Shown here: positions 35,835 through 44,209 of the stretch, one piece after another
Numbering within the stretch: the stretch's first letter is position 1
Layout: every line of letters starts with the position of its first letter
Source of the DNA: Roseospira goensis
GTDB lineage: Bacteria > Pseudomonadota > Alphaproteobacteria > Rhodospirillales > Rhodospirillaceae
Direction: 5' to 3'
DNA: 46,077 nucleotides
Assembly: GCF_014197795.1 (NCBI RefSeq)
Contig: NZ_JACIGI010000028.1
Coordinates: 1 to 46,077, forward strand
Notes under the pieces: generated by a model
Seen by the model: the letters and a program-made list of their open reading frames with translations, nothing else
Told to the model about the DNA's origin: nothing
The model's database searches: none
Translations under genes and position numbers: made by a program

Positions 35835-37844
35835 CTATCCCGCGCCGTCGGCCGGCGCGGCCGCCTCGTCCGAGACGGTCTCGGGCGCGGCCAGGAACAC
35901 CGTGTCCAGGCCGTGGATGCCGAACTGTGCCCCCGGGTCCCAGTTGTACAACGCCGTCTCCGGAAGATTGCGCAGCCGTGTCGCCCGCACCACGGGTTGC
36001 TTGCCGCCCGAGACCACGCCGATCGTGAACTGGTTCTCCACGTGCAACGTCAGGATCTCGGTCCAGATCTCCGCTTGTTCTGCGCGGCTGGTGGACCGCA
36101 TCCAGGCGCCGTACAGGTCCAGCAGGCGTTGCGCCGCCGCCATGTCGACGGGTGCGCCGGCCTCGCCCCGGGTCTCGTGGTACTGGCCCCACTTGGCCCA
36201 TTGCCACATGTCCTGGGCCACCGGCACCAGCTCGGTGGGCGGCATCTCCGGCGTGGCCAGGCCGTTGTTCAGGCCCGGCGCCGCCACCATGATGCTGGAG
36301 CCCGCATAGACCCGCCGCTTCAACACCTCGCGCGAGAATGACCGGATGTACATTCGGACTCCGATCGCCCTCCAGTAGTCCTGGATCAGGCGCAGGGTGT
36401 CCAGGCGTGGGCGGCTCTCACCGTCGTCCTCCACGATCAGTTCCATCGGCCGGCCGTCCGGCAGCAGGCGGGTGCCGCGGTGGTCGCGCGCGGTGTAGCC
36501 CAGGCCGTCCAGCAGGGCGTTGGCGCGGTCCGGATCGAAGGTGGCGTAGCGCGTGGTGAGATAGGGCGACGACAGCGGGCTCTCCGGCAGCATGGTGTTG
36601 TTGCTCTCGCGCCCGAGACCGAAGAACACCACCTGGTTGACCTCGTGTCGGTTGATCGCCAGCGACAGGGCGCGGCGGAAATCGGCCTGGCGCAGCACGC
36701 CGCGCCACGTTGGATCGCTGCATGTCAGGTTGGGGAACAGCGCCACGCTGGAGCCCTGGCCCTCGCGCCACAGGCTGACGTGGATCGGGGCGTGCCCCTC
36801 GGCGGACTTCAGGATGGTGTAGTTGTCGAAGCTGAGGTAGCGGGACTGAAGGTCGGTCTCGCCGGCGCTGGCCTTGGCGGGCACCAGCTTGCCGTCGGTG
36901 ATGTCGATGACGATGTCGTCGACATAGGGCAACTGCTGGCCCGTGGGGTCGACGCGGTGGAAATAGGGGTTGCGGCGGAACACATAGCGCTGCGCCGGCG
37001 GTTCGGTGGTGTTGACCCAGGGGTCGAGGCTCGGCCGTTCCGGGTTGGTGTTCCGGTACCAGCGGTCCTTGATGTAGTGCAGGGCGCGCCAGTCGCGGGC
37101 GTCGTTCTCCTGCACCCGCCGGTCCAGGGTCTCGGGGTCGGTGTAGCGGGCGTGGAACCGGCGCAGGTAGTGCGCCGGCCGGTACAGTTCCAGCGGCCGG
37201 GCCCCGGCCAGCGCCGGCAGCAGCAGCGGGTTGGGCTGGTCCCAGGTGTAGCGGATGGTCAGCGGGTCGATCACCTCGACGGTGGGCGGGGCGCCGTGCG
37301 GCATCAACTCCGGCGGCGGCCCGCTGGGGGAGATGACCGGGTCGTTGGCCATGTCCTCCCACCAGTACCGGAAGTCCTCGGTGGTGAAGGGGTGGCCGTC
37401 GGACCATCGGTGGCCGGGGCGCAGGTGCAGGGTGAAGATGCGGCCGTCCTCGACCGTGATGTCGCGCAGGATGTCGGGCCGCAGGGTGAAGTCCGGGGTG
37501 TAGCCGACGAGCCGCGCGTAGCCGTAGACGGTGATCAGGCGGATGTCCTTCTCGCGCCCCATCAGGGTGCGCAGGCGCCCGCCGGGCTGGCCCACCCGCT
37601 TGCCCTGGGCCGCCAGATCCACCACCCGCGGCGCCTCCGGCAGGCGCACGGCCATCGGGGGCAGGGTGCCGGCGGCGACCGCGTCGGCCAGCACCGGCGG
37701 CTCGACCGGCTGGGCGCGGGCGGTGGCTGGGGCCATCACCATCACCGCCAGCATCGTCGCCAGCATCGTCGCCAGAGCCAGAACCGCCACCAGGACACGG
37801 GCACGGACCGGAGCGCGATAGCCGGCGTCTGTCGAGTCCCTCAT
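35835..37844 (-). CDS. ABC transporter substrate-binding protein, family 5
   Basis: This 669-residue periplasmic binding protein has an N-terminal signal (VLVAVLALATMLATMLAVMV, cut near ATARAQ at residue 45). The SBP_bac_5 body shows GGRLRTLMGREKDIR, LRPGHRWSDGHPFTTEDFRYWWEDM, PYVDDIVIDI and ADFRRALSLAINRHEVNQVVFFG. At about 625 mature residues it is larger than typical DppA/OppA (about 500-540) and closer to the YejA-like group that accepts bulky peptides or conjugates. ATG 37844 overlaps the ATPase stop (ATGA). The operon position after glycosyltransferases makes a glycosylated or oligosaccharide ligand conceivable; this is inference. Confidence 0.92.
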   Translation of the reverse strand: MRDSTDAGYRAPVRARVLVAVLALATMLATMLAVMVMAPATARAQPVEPPVLADAVAAGTLPPMAVRLPEAPRVVDLAAQGKRVGQPGGRLRTLMGREKDIRLITVYGYARLVGYTPDFTLRPDILRDITVEDGRIFTLHLRPGHRWSDGHPFTTEDFRYWWEDMANDPVISPSGPPPELMPHGAPPTVEVIDPLTIRYTWDQPNPLLLPALAGARPLELYRPAHYLRRFHARYTDPETLDRRVQENDARDWRALHYIKDRWYRNTNPERPSLDPWVNTTEPPAQRYVFRRNPYFHRVDPTGQQLPYVDDIVIDITDGKLVPAKASAGETDLQSRYLSFDNYTILKSAEGHAPIHVSLWREGQGSSVALFPNLTCSDPTWRGVLRQADFRRALSLAINRHEVNQVVFFGLGRESNNTMLPESPLSSPYLTTRYATFDPDRANALLDGLGYTARDHRGTRLLPDGRPMELIVEDDGESRPRLDTLRLIQDYWRAIGVRMYIRSFSREVLKRRVYAGSSIMVAAPGLNNGLATPEMPPTELVPVAQDMWQWAKWGQYHETRGEAGAPVDMAAAQRLLDLYGAWMRSTSRAEQAEIWTEILTLHVENQFTIGVVSGGKQPVVRATRLRNLPETALYNWDPGAQFGIHGLDTVFLAAPETVSDEAAAPADGAG

Positions 37845-39787
37845 GCGCTGTCTCCCACCGCCACCAGATGGCCGCCGCCAAGGTCGTCCCAGCGGGTGGC
37901 GCCGTCCGGCCCCGGCCGGTAGGGCGCCGGCCAGGCGTCGGGGTCCGACGCCCGCGTCGCGCCCAGGTCCTCCGGCCGCACCCGCAGGTGGGGGTCCGGT
38001 TCCGGCACCGCGCTCAGCAACGCCTGCGTATAGGGATGGCGCGCCTCCGTCACGAGGCGCTCGGCCGGGGCTGCCTCCACCAGCCGGCCGGCACACATGA
38101 CGACGATGGTGTCGGCCACGTGCCGCACCACCGCGAGGTTGTGGGAGACGAACAGCATCGTAAGGCCGAGCGCGCCCCGCAGGTCGGCCAGCAGGTTCAG
38201 GATCTGGGCCTGCACCGAGACGTCGAGCGCCGAGACCGGTTCGTCGCACAGCAGCAGGCGCGGGTTGAGAGCGAGCGCGCGGGCGATGCACAGGCGCTGG
38301 CGCTGGCCGCCGGAGAAGCTGTGCGGGTAGCGGCCCATCATGCGCGCGTCCAGGCCCACCAGCCGCAGCAGCTCGGCGGCCATGTCGACGCGCTCGCGCG
38401 GCGCGCCGACGTCGTGGATGAGCAGCGGCTCGGTCAGGATCTCGCGCACCGTCATGCGCGGGTTCAGGCTGCTGAAGGGATCCTGGAAGATGTACTGGGC
38501 CTCGCGCCGATAGCGCGTCAGGCGGCGCCGGTCCATGGCGGTGACGTCGGCGGGGCCGTCCCCGGCGTCGAACAGCACCCGGCCGGCCGAGGGCCGCAGG
38601 ACCCCGGTCACGAGCCGCATCAGCGTCGTCTTGCCGCAGCCGCTTTCGCCGACCAGCCCGAGGCAGGTGCCGGCGCGGAGCTCCAGGTTGACTCCGCGCA
38701 CCGCGTGCACGTCGCCGCCCTGGCGCCGGAACAGGCCGCCGTGGCGCAGGGGATAGCGTTTCTCCACGTCCGCCAGGCGCAGCATGATGTGGTCGTCGGC
38801 CTGGGCCTCCGCCGGCGCGGTGCCGCGCCGGCGCTTGGCCGCGTACAGCCGCTCGGTGTTCACCACTATCTCGCGCAGGGGCGTCAGGCGGGTCCGCGTC
38901 TCGCCGCGCAGGCGCGGGACCGCGCCCATCAGTGCCTTGAGGTAGGGATGCCCGGGGGCCTGGAACAGCGGGTCCACCGGCCCCGCCTCCAGCACCCGGC
39001 CGCGGTGCAGCACCACCATGTGCTCGGCCATGTGCGCGACCACCCCCAGGTCGTGGGTGATGAGCAGCACCGACATGGACAGCTCCCGGCGCAGCGTGTC
39101 CAGCAGTGCCAGGATCTCGGCCTGCGTGGTGACGTCGAGCGCCGTGGTCGGCTCGTCGGCGATCAGCACGTCCGGCTCGCCGGCCAGGGCCATGGCGATC
39201 ATGGCCCGCTGTCGCAACCCGCCCGACAGCTCGAAGGGATACATCGTCACCGCCCGGCGCGGCTCCGGGAAGCGGGCCTGGGCCAGGATGTCCGCCACCG
39301 CGGCGTCGGCCTGGCGCCGGGACAGCCCCTTGTGCAGGCACAGCACCTCGCCCACCTGATCGCCGATGGTGTGCAGCGGCGACAGCGCGGTCATCGGCTC
39401 CTGAAAGATGGTCGCCACCCGGTCGCCGCGCAGGTCCAGCATGGCCTTGCCGTCGCGTTTCAGGGCGGTGATCTCGACCGGCGGTTCGCCGCGCCGGCCG
39501 GCGGCCAGTGTCACGGTGCCGCCGGCGACCGTGGCGGTGTGCGGCAGGATGCCCTGGATGCACTGGGCGATGGTGGACTTGCCGGAGCCCGATTCGCCCA
39601 CCAGCGCGAGGCAGCCGCCGCGCCGCAGGGTGAAGCCGACCCCGTCCACCGCCCGCAGGGAGCCGGTGGCCAGGCGAAAGTCGATGGTCAGGTCCCGCAC
39701 CCGCAGCAGGGCATCGTCCGGCGCGGCGCCCGGGCCGGCGGGGGGCGCTGGCGCCGGGCGGGGACGGGCGGTGTCGGCCGGGGTCAC
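37841..39787 (-). CDS. ABC transporter ATP-binding protein, fused OppD-OppF type
   Basis: This 648-residue protein holds two complete nucleotide-binding domains. The first has Walker A GESGSGKST (64-72), signature ELSGGLRQR (186-194), Walker B VLIADEPTTALD and the oligopeptide-transporter tail GHPYLKALMGAVP. The second has Walker A GESGCGKTT (380-388), SFSGGQRQRLC, LLCDEPVSALD and RHPYTQALLSAVPEP. Both sites look intact, so a single gene product can power the importer. The start is GTG 39787, overlapping the deacetylase stop (GTGA), and its stop overlaps the binding-protein start. This binds ABC genes and glycan genes into one coupled unit. Confidence 0.95.
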   Translation of the reverse strand: MTPADTARPRPAPAPPAGPGAAPDDALLRVRDLTIDFRLATGSLRAVDGVGFTLRRGGCLALVGESGSGKSTIAQCIQGILPHTATVAGGTVTLAAGRRGEPPVEITALKRDGKAMLDLRGDRVATIFQEPMTALSPLHTIGDQVGEVLCLHKGLSRRQADAAVADILAQARFPEPRRAVTMYPFELSGGLRQRAMIAMALAGEPDVLIADEPTTALDVTTQAEILALLDTLRRELSMSVLLITHDLGVVAHMAEHMVVLHRGRVLEAGPVDPLFQAPGHPYLKALMGAVPRLRGETRTRLTPLREIVVNTERLYAAKRRRGTAPAEAQADDHIMLRLADVEKRYPLRHGGLFRRQGGDVHAVRGVNLELRAGTCLGLVGESGCGKTTLMRLVTGVLRPSAGRVLFDAGDGPADVTAMDRRRLTRYRREAQYIFQDPFSSLNPRMTVREILTEPLLIHDVGAPRERVDMAAELLRLVGLDARMMGRYPHSFSGGQRQRLCIARALALNPRLLLCDEPVSALDVSVQAQILNLLADLRGALGLTMLFVSHNLAVVRHVADTIVVMCAGRLVEAAPAERLVTEARHPYTQALLSAVPEPDPHLRVRPEDLGATRASDPDAWPAPYRPGPDGATRWDDLGGGHLVAVGDSA

Positions 39788-40593
39788 GATGGCGTCCCCT
39801 CCGCGATCAGGTGGCGCGCCGCCGCCCAGCGCACGGCCGGCGGCTGCAGGTGCGCCAGGAGGTCGTCCAGGAAGCGCCAGAGGTCATCGCCGTGGACGCG
39901 GTGATGGGTCAGCAGGCCGACCGGTTCGTCCGGCTCCTGGGCCGTGCCGTCGTCGTCCCGGCCCAGGCGGCGCGCGCGCAGCGCCGCCACCAGCCGGCGC
40001 ACGGCCTTGTCGGCGCCGATGAACGCGGCCTCGGGCCGCCAGCGCAGCAGATCCACGTGGGTGTTGACCACCGCCACCGGCGGGTCGGCCGCCCCGTTGC
40101 GCCACGCCGCGCGCGGGCCGTGCACCGACAGCGCCGACAGCCCGGCGGCGGGCAGGGCGTCCGCCAGGTCCTGTCCCACCTTGTTGAAGGGCGCCACCAG
40201 CAGCGGCAGCGGCACCACGTCCCCGAACACGTCGGTCACCCGCTGCCAGCCCTCGGCGGCGTCCGCCACCCGCCGGTCGAGCGGGCGCGAGGCCGGAAAC
40301 TCGCTGGCGCCGCCGTCGTCCGGGCCGGCGTGGTTGGCGTGGGTCAGGCCGTGCGGCGCCACCGATAGGGTCGGCCGCGCCGCCACGTACGGGGCCAGCG
40401 CCGGCTCGACCTCGGCCGGGATCACCGCCAGCGTCACCGGGGCGCCATGGGCGACCGACAGGCCGGACAGGCGGTCCAGCGCGTCGGTCACCGTCACGGC
40501 GTCGTCGTCACGCCACCACAGGACCGGCCTGCGGCCGGCGTCCGTCCAGGCGGCCAGTTCATCGTCGAGCAAGGTCCAGGGCGGGGCGGTCAT
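39784..40593 (-). CDS. Polysaccharide deacetylase-like protein
   Basis: This 269-residue protein has the NodB-like metal-site pattern: a WWRDDDAV stretch (Asp29-Asp31) for the catalytic and metal aspartates and HGLTH (His81, His85) for the metal-binding HxxxH. LAVIPAEVEP and a C-terminal GLLTHHRVHGDDLWRFLDDL also fit the family. No signal peptide is visible, so it appears cytoplasmic, unusual for enzymes acting on surface polysaccharide and more like those acting on a nucleotide- or lipid-linked precursor. It lies between the fourth glycosyltransferase gene (36-bp gap) and the ATPase gene (4-bp overlap). Confidence 0.8.
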   Translation of the reverse strand: MTAPPWTLLDDELAAWTDAGRRPVLWWRDDDAVTVTDALDRLSGLSVAHGAPVTLAVIPAEVEPALAPYVAARPTLSVAPHGLTHANHAGPDDGGASEFPASRPLDRRVADAAEGWQRVTDVFGDVVPLPLLVAPFNKVGQDLADALPAAGLSALSVHGPRAAWRNGAADPPVAVVNTHVDLLRWRPEAAFIGADKAVRRLVAALRARRLGRDDDGTAQEPDEPVGLLTHHRVHGDDLWRFLDDLLAHLQPPAVRWAAARHLIAEGTPS

Positions 40594-40629
40594 GCGCGGG
40601 ATCCCGGGCGGTTGGAACGGCTCCAGGGT

Positions 40630-41814
40630 CTAGCCTAGCAGAGCTTCCCGTGTGCGGGCGATGCCGTCGAGAGCGATTCCCGTGACATCGGTGCGGCGCG
40701 GCAGTGTCGCCAGGGCGTCGTCGACGGCGCCCGCCAGCCGGGCGGGCGACAGGTCCGCCGGGTCCAGGGCGCGGGCCAGCCCCAGGCGGTCCAGGACGGC
40801 GGCGCGGTCGCGCTGCTCGGATTCGTCGCCGTCGCCCCACGGCACCAGCACCGCCGGGCAGCGCGCGGCCAGGGTCTCGACCACGGTGTTGTAACCGGCC
40901 TGGGACACCGACAGGCGCGCCCGCGCGAGCAGGGCGCGGAAATCGGGCCGCACCCAGTCCACCGTCACCCCCGGGGCGGCCACGGCCCGCACCGCGTCGA
41001 CGGCGCCGGCGCCCAGATTGCGGCCCACCAGCACGCGCCACGGTGGGGCCGCGCCGATGCGGCACAGCGGGCGGGCCTGGGCCGCGGCGTCCATCAGCGC
41101 TCGGCCCATGGCGCCGCCGCCGGCGGAGACCAGCACCTCGTCCAGGCCGGCGTCATCCGGCGGGGGGGCGGTGCCGGTGCGGTCCTCGACCACGAACCCG
41201 GTGTGGACGACGGGCGGCCGCAACGCATCGGCCAGGGGAAAGGTGGCGGAGAACGGCAACACGCGCGGGTCGCCGTGCACCAGGATCAGGTCGAACAGGC
41301 GGTTGGCGGCCTCCAGCATGCGCCGGGCCTTGGACGGGTCGCGCTTGCGCACCAGGATGTCGCGCACCGAGCAGGCCACCCGCGCCTCCGGCCGCCGCGC
41401 GCGGACCTGCCCGATCAGGGCGTCGATTTCGGGACCGAAGGGACGGCGCCCGAAGGGGTACATCTCCACCACCAGCACGGCCGGGCGGAGATCCTCCACC
41501 AGCGCCCGCAGGCGGTCGCGCCGGGCCCGCCACAGCGCGTCGGTGACGGGCGCGCCGGTCTCGTCCACCAGGCCCGAGAACGCCAGATCCGCTGCGGCCA
41601 GCGGGGGGAGTTGCGCCACCCGCACCGGCCGCTCGGGATCGGGGGCCAGCAGGTGTGGGGCCGGGCGCCCGCCGGTCACCAGCACCACCGGCCGGCCCGA
41701 CTCGGCCAGCCCGCGCGCCAGGGCGGCGGCGCGGTTCAGGTGACCGACCCCCAGGACATGCTGGACGTAGACCAGGATCGGGCCGTCCGGGGGCGGGGGC
41801 AGGGGGGCGCTCAT
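40630..41814 (-). CDS. MurG-like GT-B glycosyltransferase (second of two paralogues)
   Basis: This 394-residue protein has a GT-B fold like MurG/GT28. The N-terminal acceptor domain opens with ILVYVQHVLGVGHLNRAAALA (glycine-rich loop and GHLNR). The C-terminal donor-binding domain contains LVSAGGGAMGRALM and SQAGYNTVVETLAARCPAVLVPWG followed by ESEQRDRA. The same two signatures occur in the gene at 44210-45466, so the two are distant paralogues, flanking the GT4 genes. No signal or membrane helix is seen. The donor sugar is unknown. ATG 41814 overlaps the stop of the upstream GT4 gene (ATGA). Confidence 0.85.
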   Translation of the reverse strand: MSAPLPPPPDGPILVYVQHVLGVGHLNRAAALARGLAESGRPVVLVTGGRPAPHLLAPDPERPVRVAQLPPLAAADLAFSGLVDETGAPVTDALWRARRDRLRALVEDLRPAVLVVEMYPFGRRPFGPEIDALIGQVRARRPEARVACSVRDILVRKRDPSKARRMLEAANRLFDLILVHGDPRVLPFSATFPLADALRPPVVHTGFVVEDRTGTAPPPDDAGLDEVLVSAGGGAMGRALMDAAAQARPLCRIGAAPPWRVLVGRNLGAGAVDAVRAVAAPGVTVDWVRPDFRALLARARLSVSQAGYNTVVETLAARCPAVLVPWGDGDESEQRDRAAVLDRLGLARALDPADLSPARLAGAVDDALATLPRRTDVTGIALDGIARTREALLG

Positions 41815-42965
41815 GGCAACAGCGGCTCCAAGGTGGCGCGCAGGGTCGCGGCGGCGCGGTCCAGGCCGTGCTCGGCGCGGGCCTTGCGGCGGGCGCGGGC
41901 GCCCTGGTCGGCGCGTGCGGCGTCGTCGCCGAGCAGCGCGGCGGCCGCCGCCGCCAGCGCCGCGGGGTCGTGCGGCGGGACCAGCCGGCCGCCGTCGCCG
42001 TCGCGCACCACGTCCGCGACGCCGCCGCTGTCGCAGGCCACCACCGGCAGGCCGTGGGCCTGGGCCTCGATATAGGCCATCCCGTAGCCCTCGCGCAGGC
42101 CGGGCCAGACGAACAGGTCGCCGGCGCCGTACAGGGTCCGCAGCGCCTCGGGGTCCAGCGCCCCCAGCCACGTTACGGGCAGGCCGGCGAAGGCGGCCGC
42201 GACGTCGGCCCGCGCGGGACCGTCGCCGGCCACCAGCAGCGACCAGGCGGGCGCCCCGTCCAGCCGCCGCACGGCGTCGGCCAGCAGGCGATAGGAGGCC
42301 AGCTTGTCGCCCGGGCGCATCATGGCGACGGTCACCAGCCAGCGCCGCGCCGGGTCGAGCCCGTGGGCGGCCGCCAGGGCCGCGCGGGCGGCGGCGCGGT
42401 CGACCGGTGCCGGGTCGGTCAGGGCCGGGTCGGCCAGGAACGGTGCCAGCCGCACCAGCCGGTCACCGACCACCGGCGCCAGCCCGTGCGCCCCCCGGGC
42501 GGTCATGGCGACCACCGCCGCCGCCTGCGCCAGCGCCGCCTCCGCCGCCGCGAATCCGCGCGCCCAGGGGCCGTGCTGCTGCTTGAGGGCGCGGCTGGCC
42601 TCGGCCACGACGTAGGGGATCCCCAGCCGCGCACTGACCGCCGGCCCGAGCCAATCCGGCGCCTTGTGGTACAGGTGATAGGTGAACCACAGGCGCGGCC
42701 GCTCCTCCGAGGGGCGGACCGCCCAGTGCCGCGCCAGCCGGTCCGCCAGCCACAGGCCGGCGCGCGCCAGCCGCGCCTGTCGCCCGGCATCGCCGCGCCC
42801 CTCCCAGGCCCGGAAGCGGCATGCCAAGGCCGGCGCGAACCCGGCGCGGTCCAGCGCCGCGACGAACCCGCGCGCGATCTGGCGGTCCCCCGACGGCACC
42901 GGATGATCGGGCGCCTTCATGGGCGCATAGACCGCGATGCGGGGACGACGATCGGAGGCCGTCAC
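41811..42965 (-). CDS. GT4-family glycosyltransferase
   Basis: This 384-residue GT-B enzyme has the donor-binding domain of family 4: LVTVAMMRPGDKLASYRLL, LVAGDGPARADV, and the retaining-enzyme EX7E motif in REGYGMAYIEAQAHGLPVV. The N-terminal half contains GDRQIARGFVAALDRAGF and FTYHLYHKAPDWLGP. The start is GTG 42965, which overlaps the stop of the preceding GT4 gene (GTGA); no in-frame ATG suits the family. It is cytoplasmic or peripheral to the membrane. Donor and acceptor cannot be predicted. Confidence 0.88.
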   Translation of the reverse strand: MTASDRRPRIAVYAPMKAPDHPVPSGDRQIARGFVAALDRAGFAPALACRFRAWEGRGDAGRQARLARAGLWLADRLARHWAVRPSEERPRLWFTYHLYHKAPDWLGPAVSARLGIPYVVAEASRALKQQHGPWARGFAAAEAALAQAAAVVAMTARGAHGLAPVVGDRLVRLAPFLADPALTDPAPVDRAAARAALAAAHGLDPARRWLVTVAMMRPGDKLASYRLLADAVRRLDGAPAWSLLVAGDGPARADVAAAFAGLPVTWLGALDPEALRTLYGAGDLFVWPGLREGYGMAYIEAQAHGLPVVACDSGGVADVVRDGDGGRLVPPHDPAALAAAAAALLGDDAARADQGARARRKARAEHGLDRAAATLRATLEPLLP

Positions 42966-44203
42966 GCCGCCGGCTCCCGGAACAGCGCCGCCAGCCGGTC
43001 CAGCCCGGTGCGGTGGTCGAACGCGGCCCGCACCCGATCGTGTCCGGCCGCGCCCAGGCGGGCGCGCGCGGTCGGGTCGGCGATCAGGCGGGCCAGGGCG
43101 GCGGTCAGCGCGGGCACATCCGCCGGCTCCACCAGCACGCCGGTCTCGCCGTCCACGATCAACTCGGGGATGCCCGACAGCCGGGTGGACAGGCAGGCCA
43201 GACCCTGACTCTGCGCCTCCATCAGCACATTGGGCAGGCCGTCGCGGTCGCCGTCGGCGTCGATGCGACAGGGCAGCACGAACAGGTCGGCCATGCGGTA
43301 GGCCGCCAGAACCTCGCCCTGGTCGCGGGCGCCGCGCCAGTCCACGCGGTCGGCCAGGCCCAGGTCGGCGGCCAGGGCTTTCAGCGTCCGGGTCTCCTTG
43401 CCGCCGCCGATATGGGTGAGGTGCCAGTGCACCCCGCCCGGCAGGGCCGCCAGCGCCCGCAGCAGCAGGTCGAAGCCCTTCTTGGGCACCGCCCGCCCGA
43501 CCGCCAGCAGCCGGACCGGCGCGGATGGGTCGGTGCCGTCGCGGTCGCTCGTGGGCAACGGAGCGGGTGAGGGGAACCGGTCGAGGTCGAGGCCGTGGTA
43601 CAGCAGCGTGACCTTGCCCGGCGCCAGGCCGTCCAGGTGGGCGGCGCCGCTGGCGGTGCAGGTCGCGACCCAGCGGGCGTCGGCCAGTTTCTCTGCCTTC
43701 TCCCAGTCGGGGATGGTCCAGATGTCGCGGGCGTGGGCGGAGATCGACAGCGGCAACCGCAGCAGCCGGGCCGCGTACCGCCCGACCGACCCGGGGGTGT
43801 GCAGGAAGTGGACATAGACCCAGTCCACGTCCGGAGCCATCTCCGCCGCCAGAACCAGGGCCTGACCCCAGCGGCGCACGCGGTTGCGGGTCGGATCGCG
43901 GCGCAGGTCGCGCAGCCATGTCCGCCACACCGCACCATACCCGGGCCGACGCCGCACCCGCCACCAGGCGCGCAGCACCCGCCCCGGCTCCTGGTGCAGG
44001 TACTCCGGCAGATAGGTCACCGGCGCGGCGATTTCCTGGTGCACGGGATGCGTGGTCGGATCATAGGGCCGACGCAGGGAATAGAGGCGCAGGGTCAGGC
44101 CGCGCCGCTCCAGGCCCAGGAACTCCTGGGCGACGAAGGTTTCGGACAGGCGGGGATAGCCCTTCAGGACCACCGCCAGGGTGCGCGTCAGGGGAGTCGC
44201 CAC
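42962..44203 (-). CDS. GT4-family glycosyltransferase (colanic-acid WcaL-like)
   Basis: This 413-residue enzyme begins VVLKGYPRLSETFVAQEFLGLERRG, the pattern of WcaL/AmsK-like transferases involved in exopolysaccharide assembly. The C-terminal domain has LLAVGRAVPKKGFDLLLRAL, HIGGGKETRTLKALAADLGL and the EX7E-like stretch DGLPNVLMEAQSQGLACLST, then GIPELIVDGETGVLV. The start is GTG 44203, 6 bp after the stop of the upstream MurG-like gene. Its end overlaps the next GT4 gene by 4 bp. A role in building a surface glycan or glycolipid is likely; the sugar is not known. Confidence 0.9.
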   Translation of the reverse strand: MATPLTRTLAVVLKGYPRLSETFVAQEFLGLERRGLTLRLYSLRRPYDPTTHPVHQEIAAPVTYLPEYLHQEPGRVLRAWWRVRRRPGYGAVWRTWLRDLRRDPTRNRVRRWGQALVLAAEMAPDVDWVYVHFLHTPGSVGRYAARLLRLPLSISAHARDIWTIPDWEKAEKLADARWVATCTASGAAHLDGLAPGKVTLLYHGLDLDRFPSPAPLPTSDRDGTDPSAPVRLLAVGRAVPKKGFDLLLRALAALPGGVHWHLTHIGGGKETRTLKALAADLGLADRVDWRGARDQGEVLAAYRMADLFVLPCRIDADGDRDGLPNVLMEAQSQGLACLSTRLSGIPELIVDGETGVLVEPADVPALTAALARLIADPTARARLGAAGHDRVRAAFDHRTGLDRLAALFREPAA

Positions 44204-44209
44204 GGGACT

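Noticed and set aside
35835-39563. A 1242-codon ATPase/binding-protein fusion
   Set aside because: The first 573 codons are an out-of-frame shadow of the ATPase gene; the binding protein starts with its own signal peptide at 37844.
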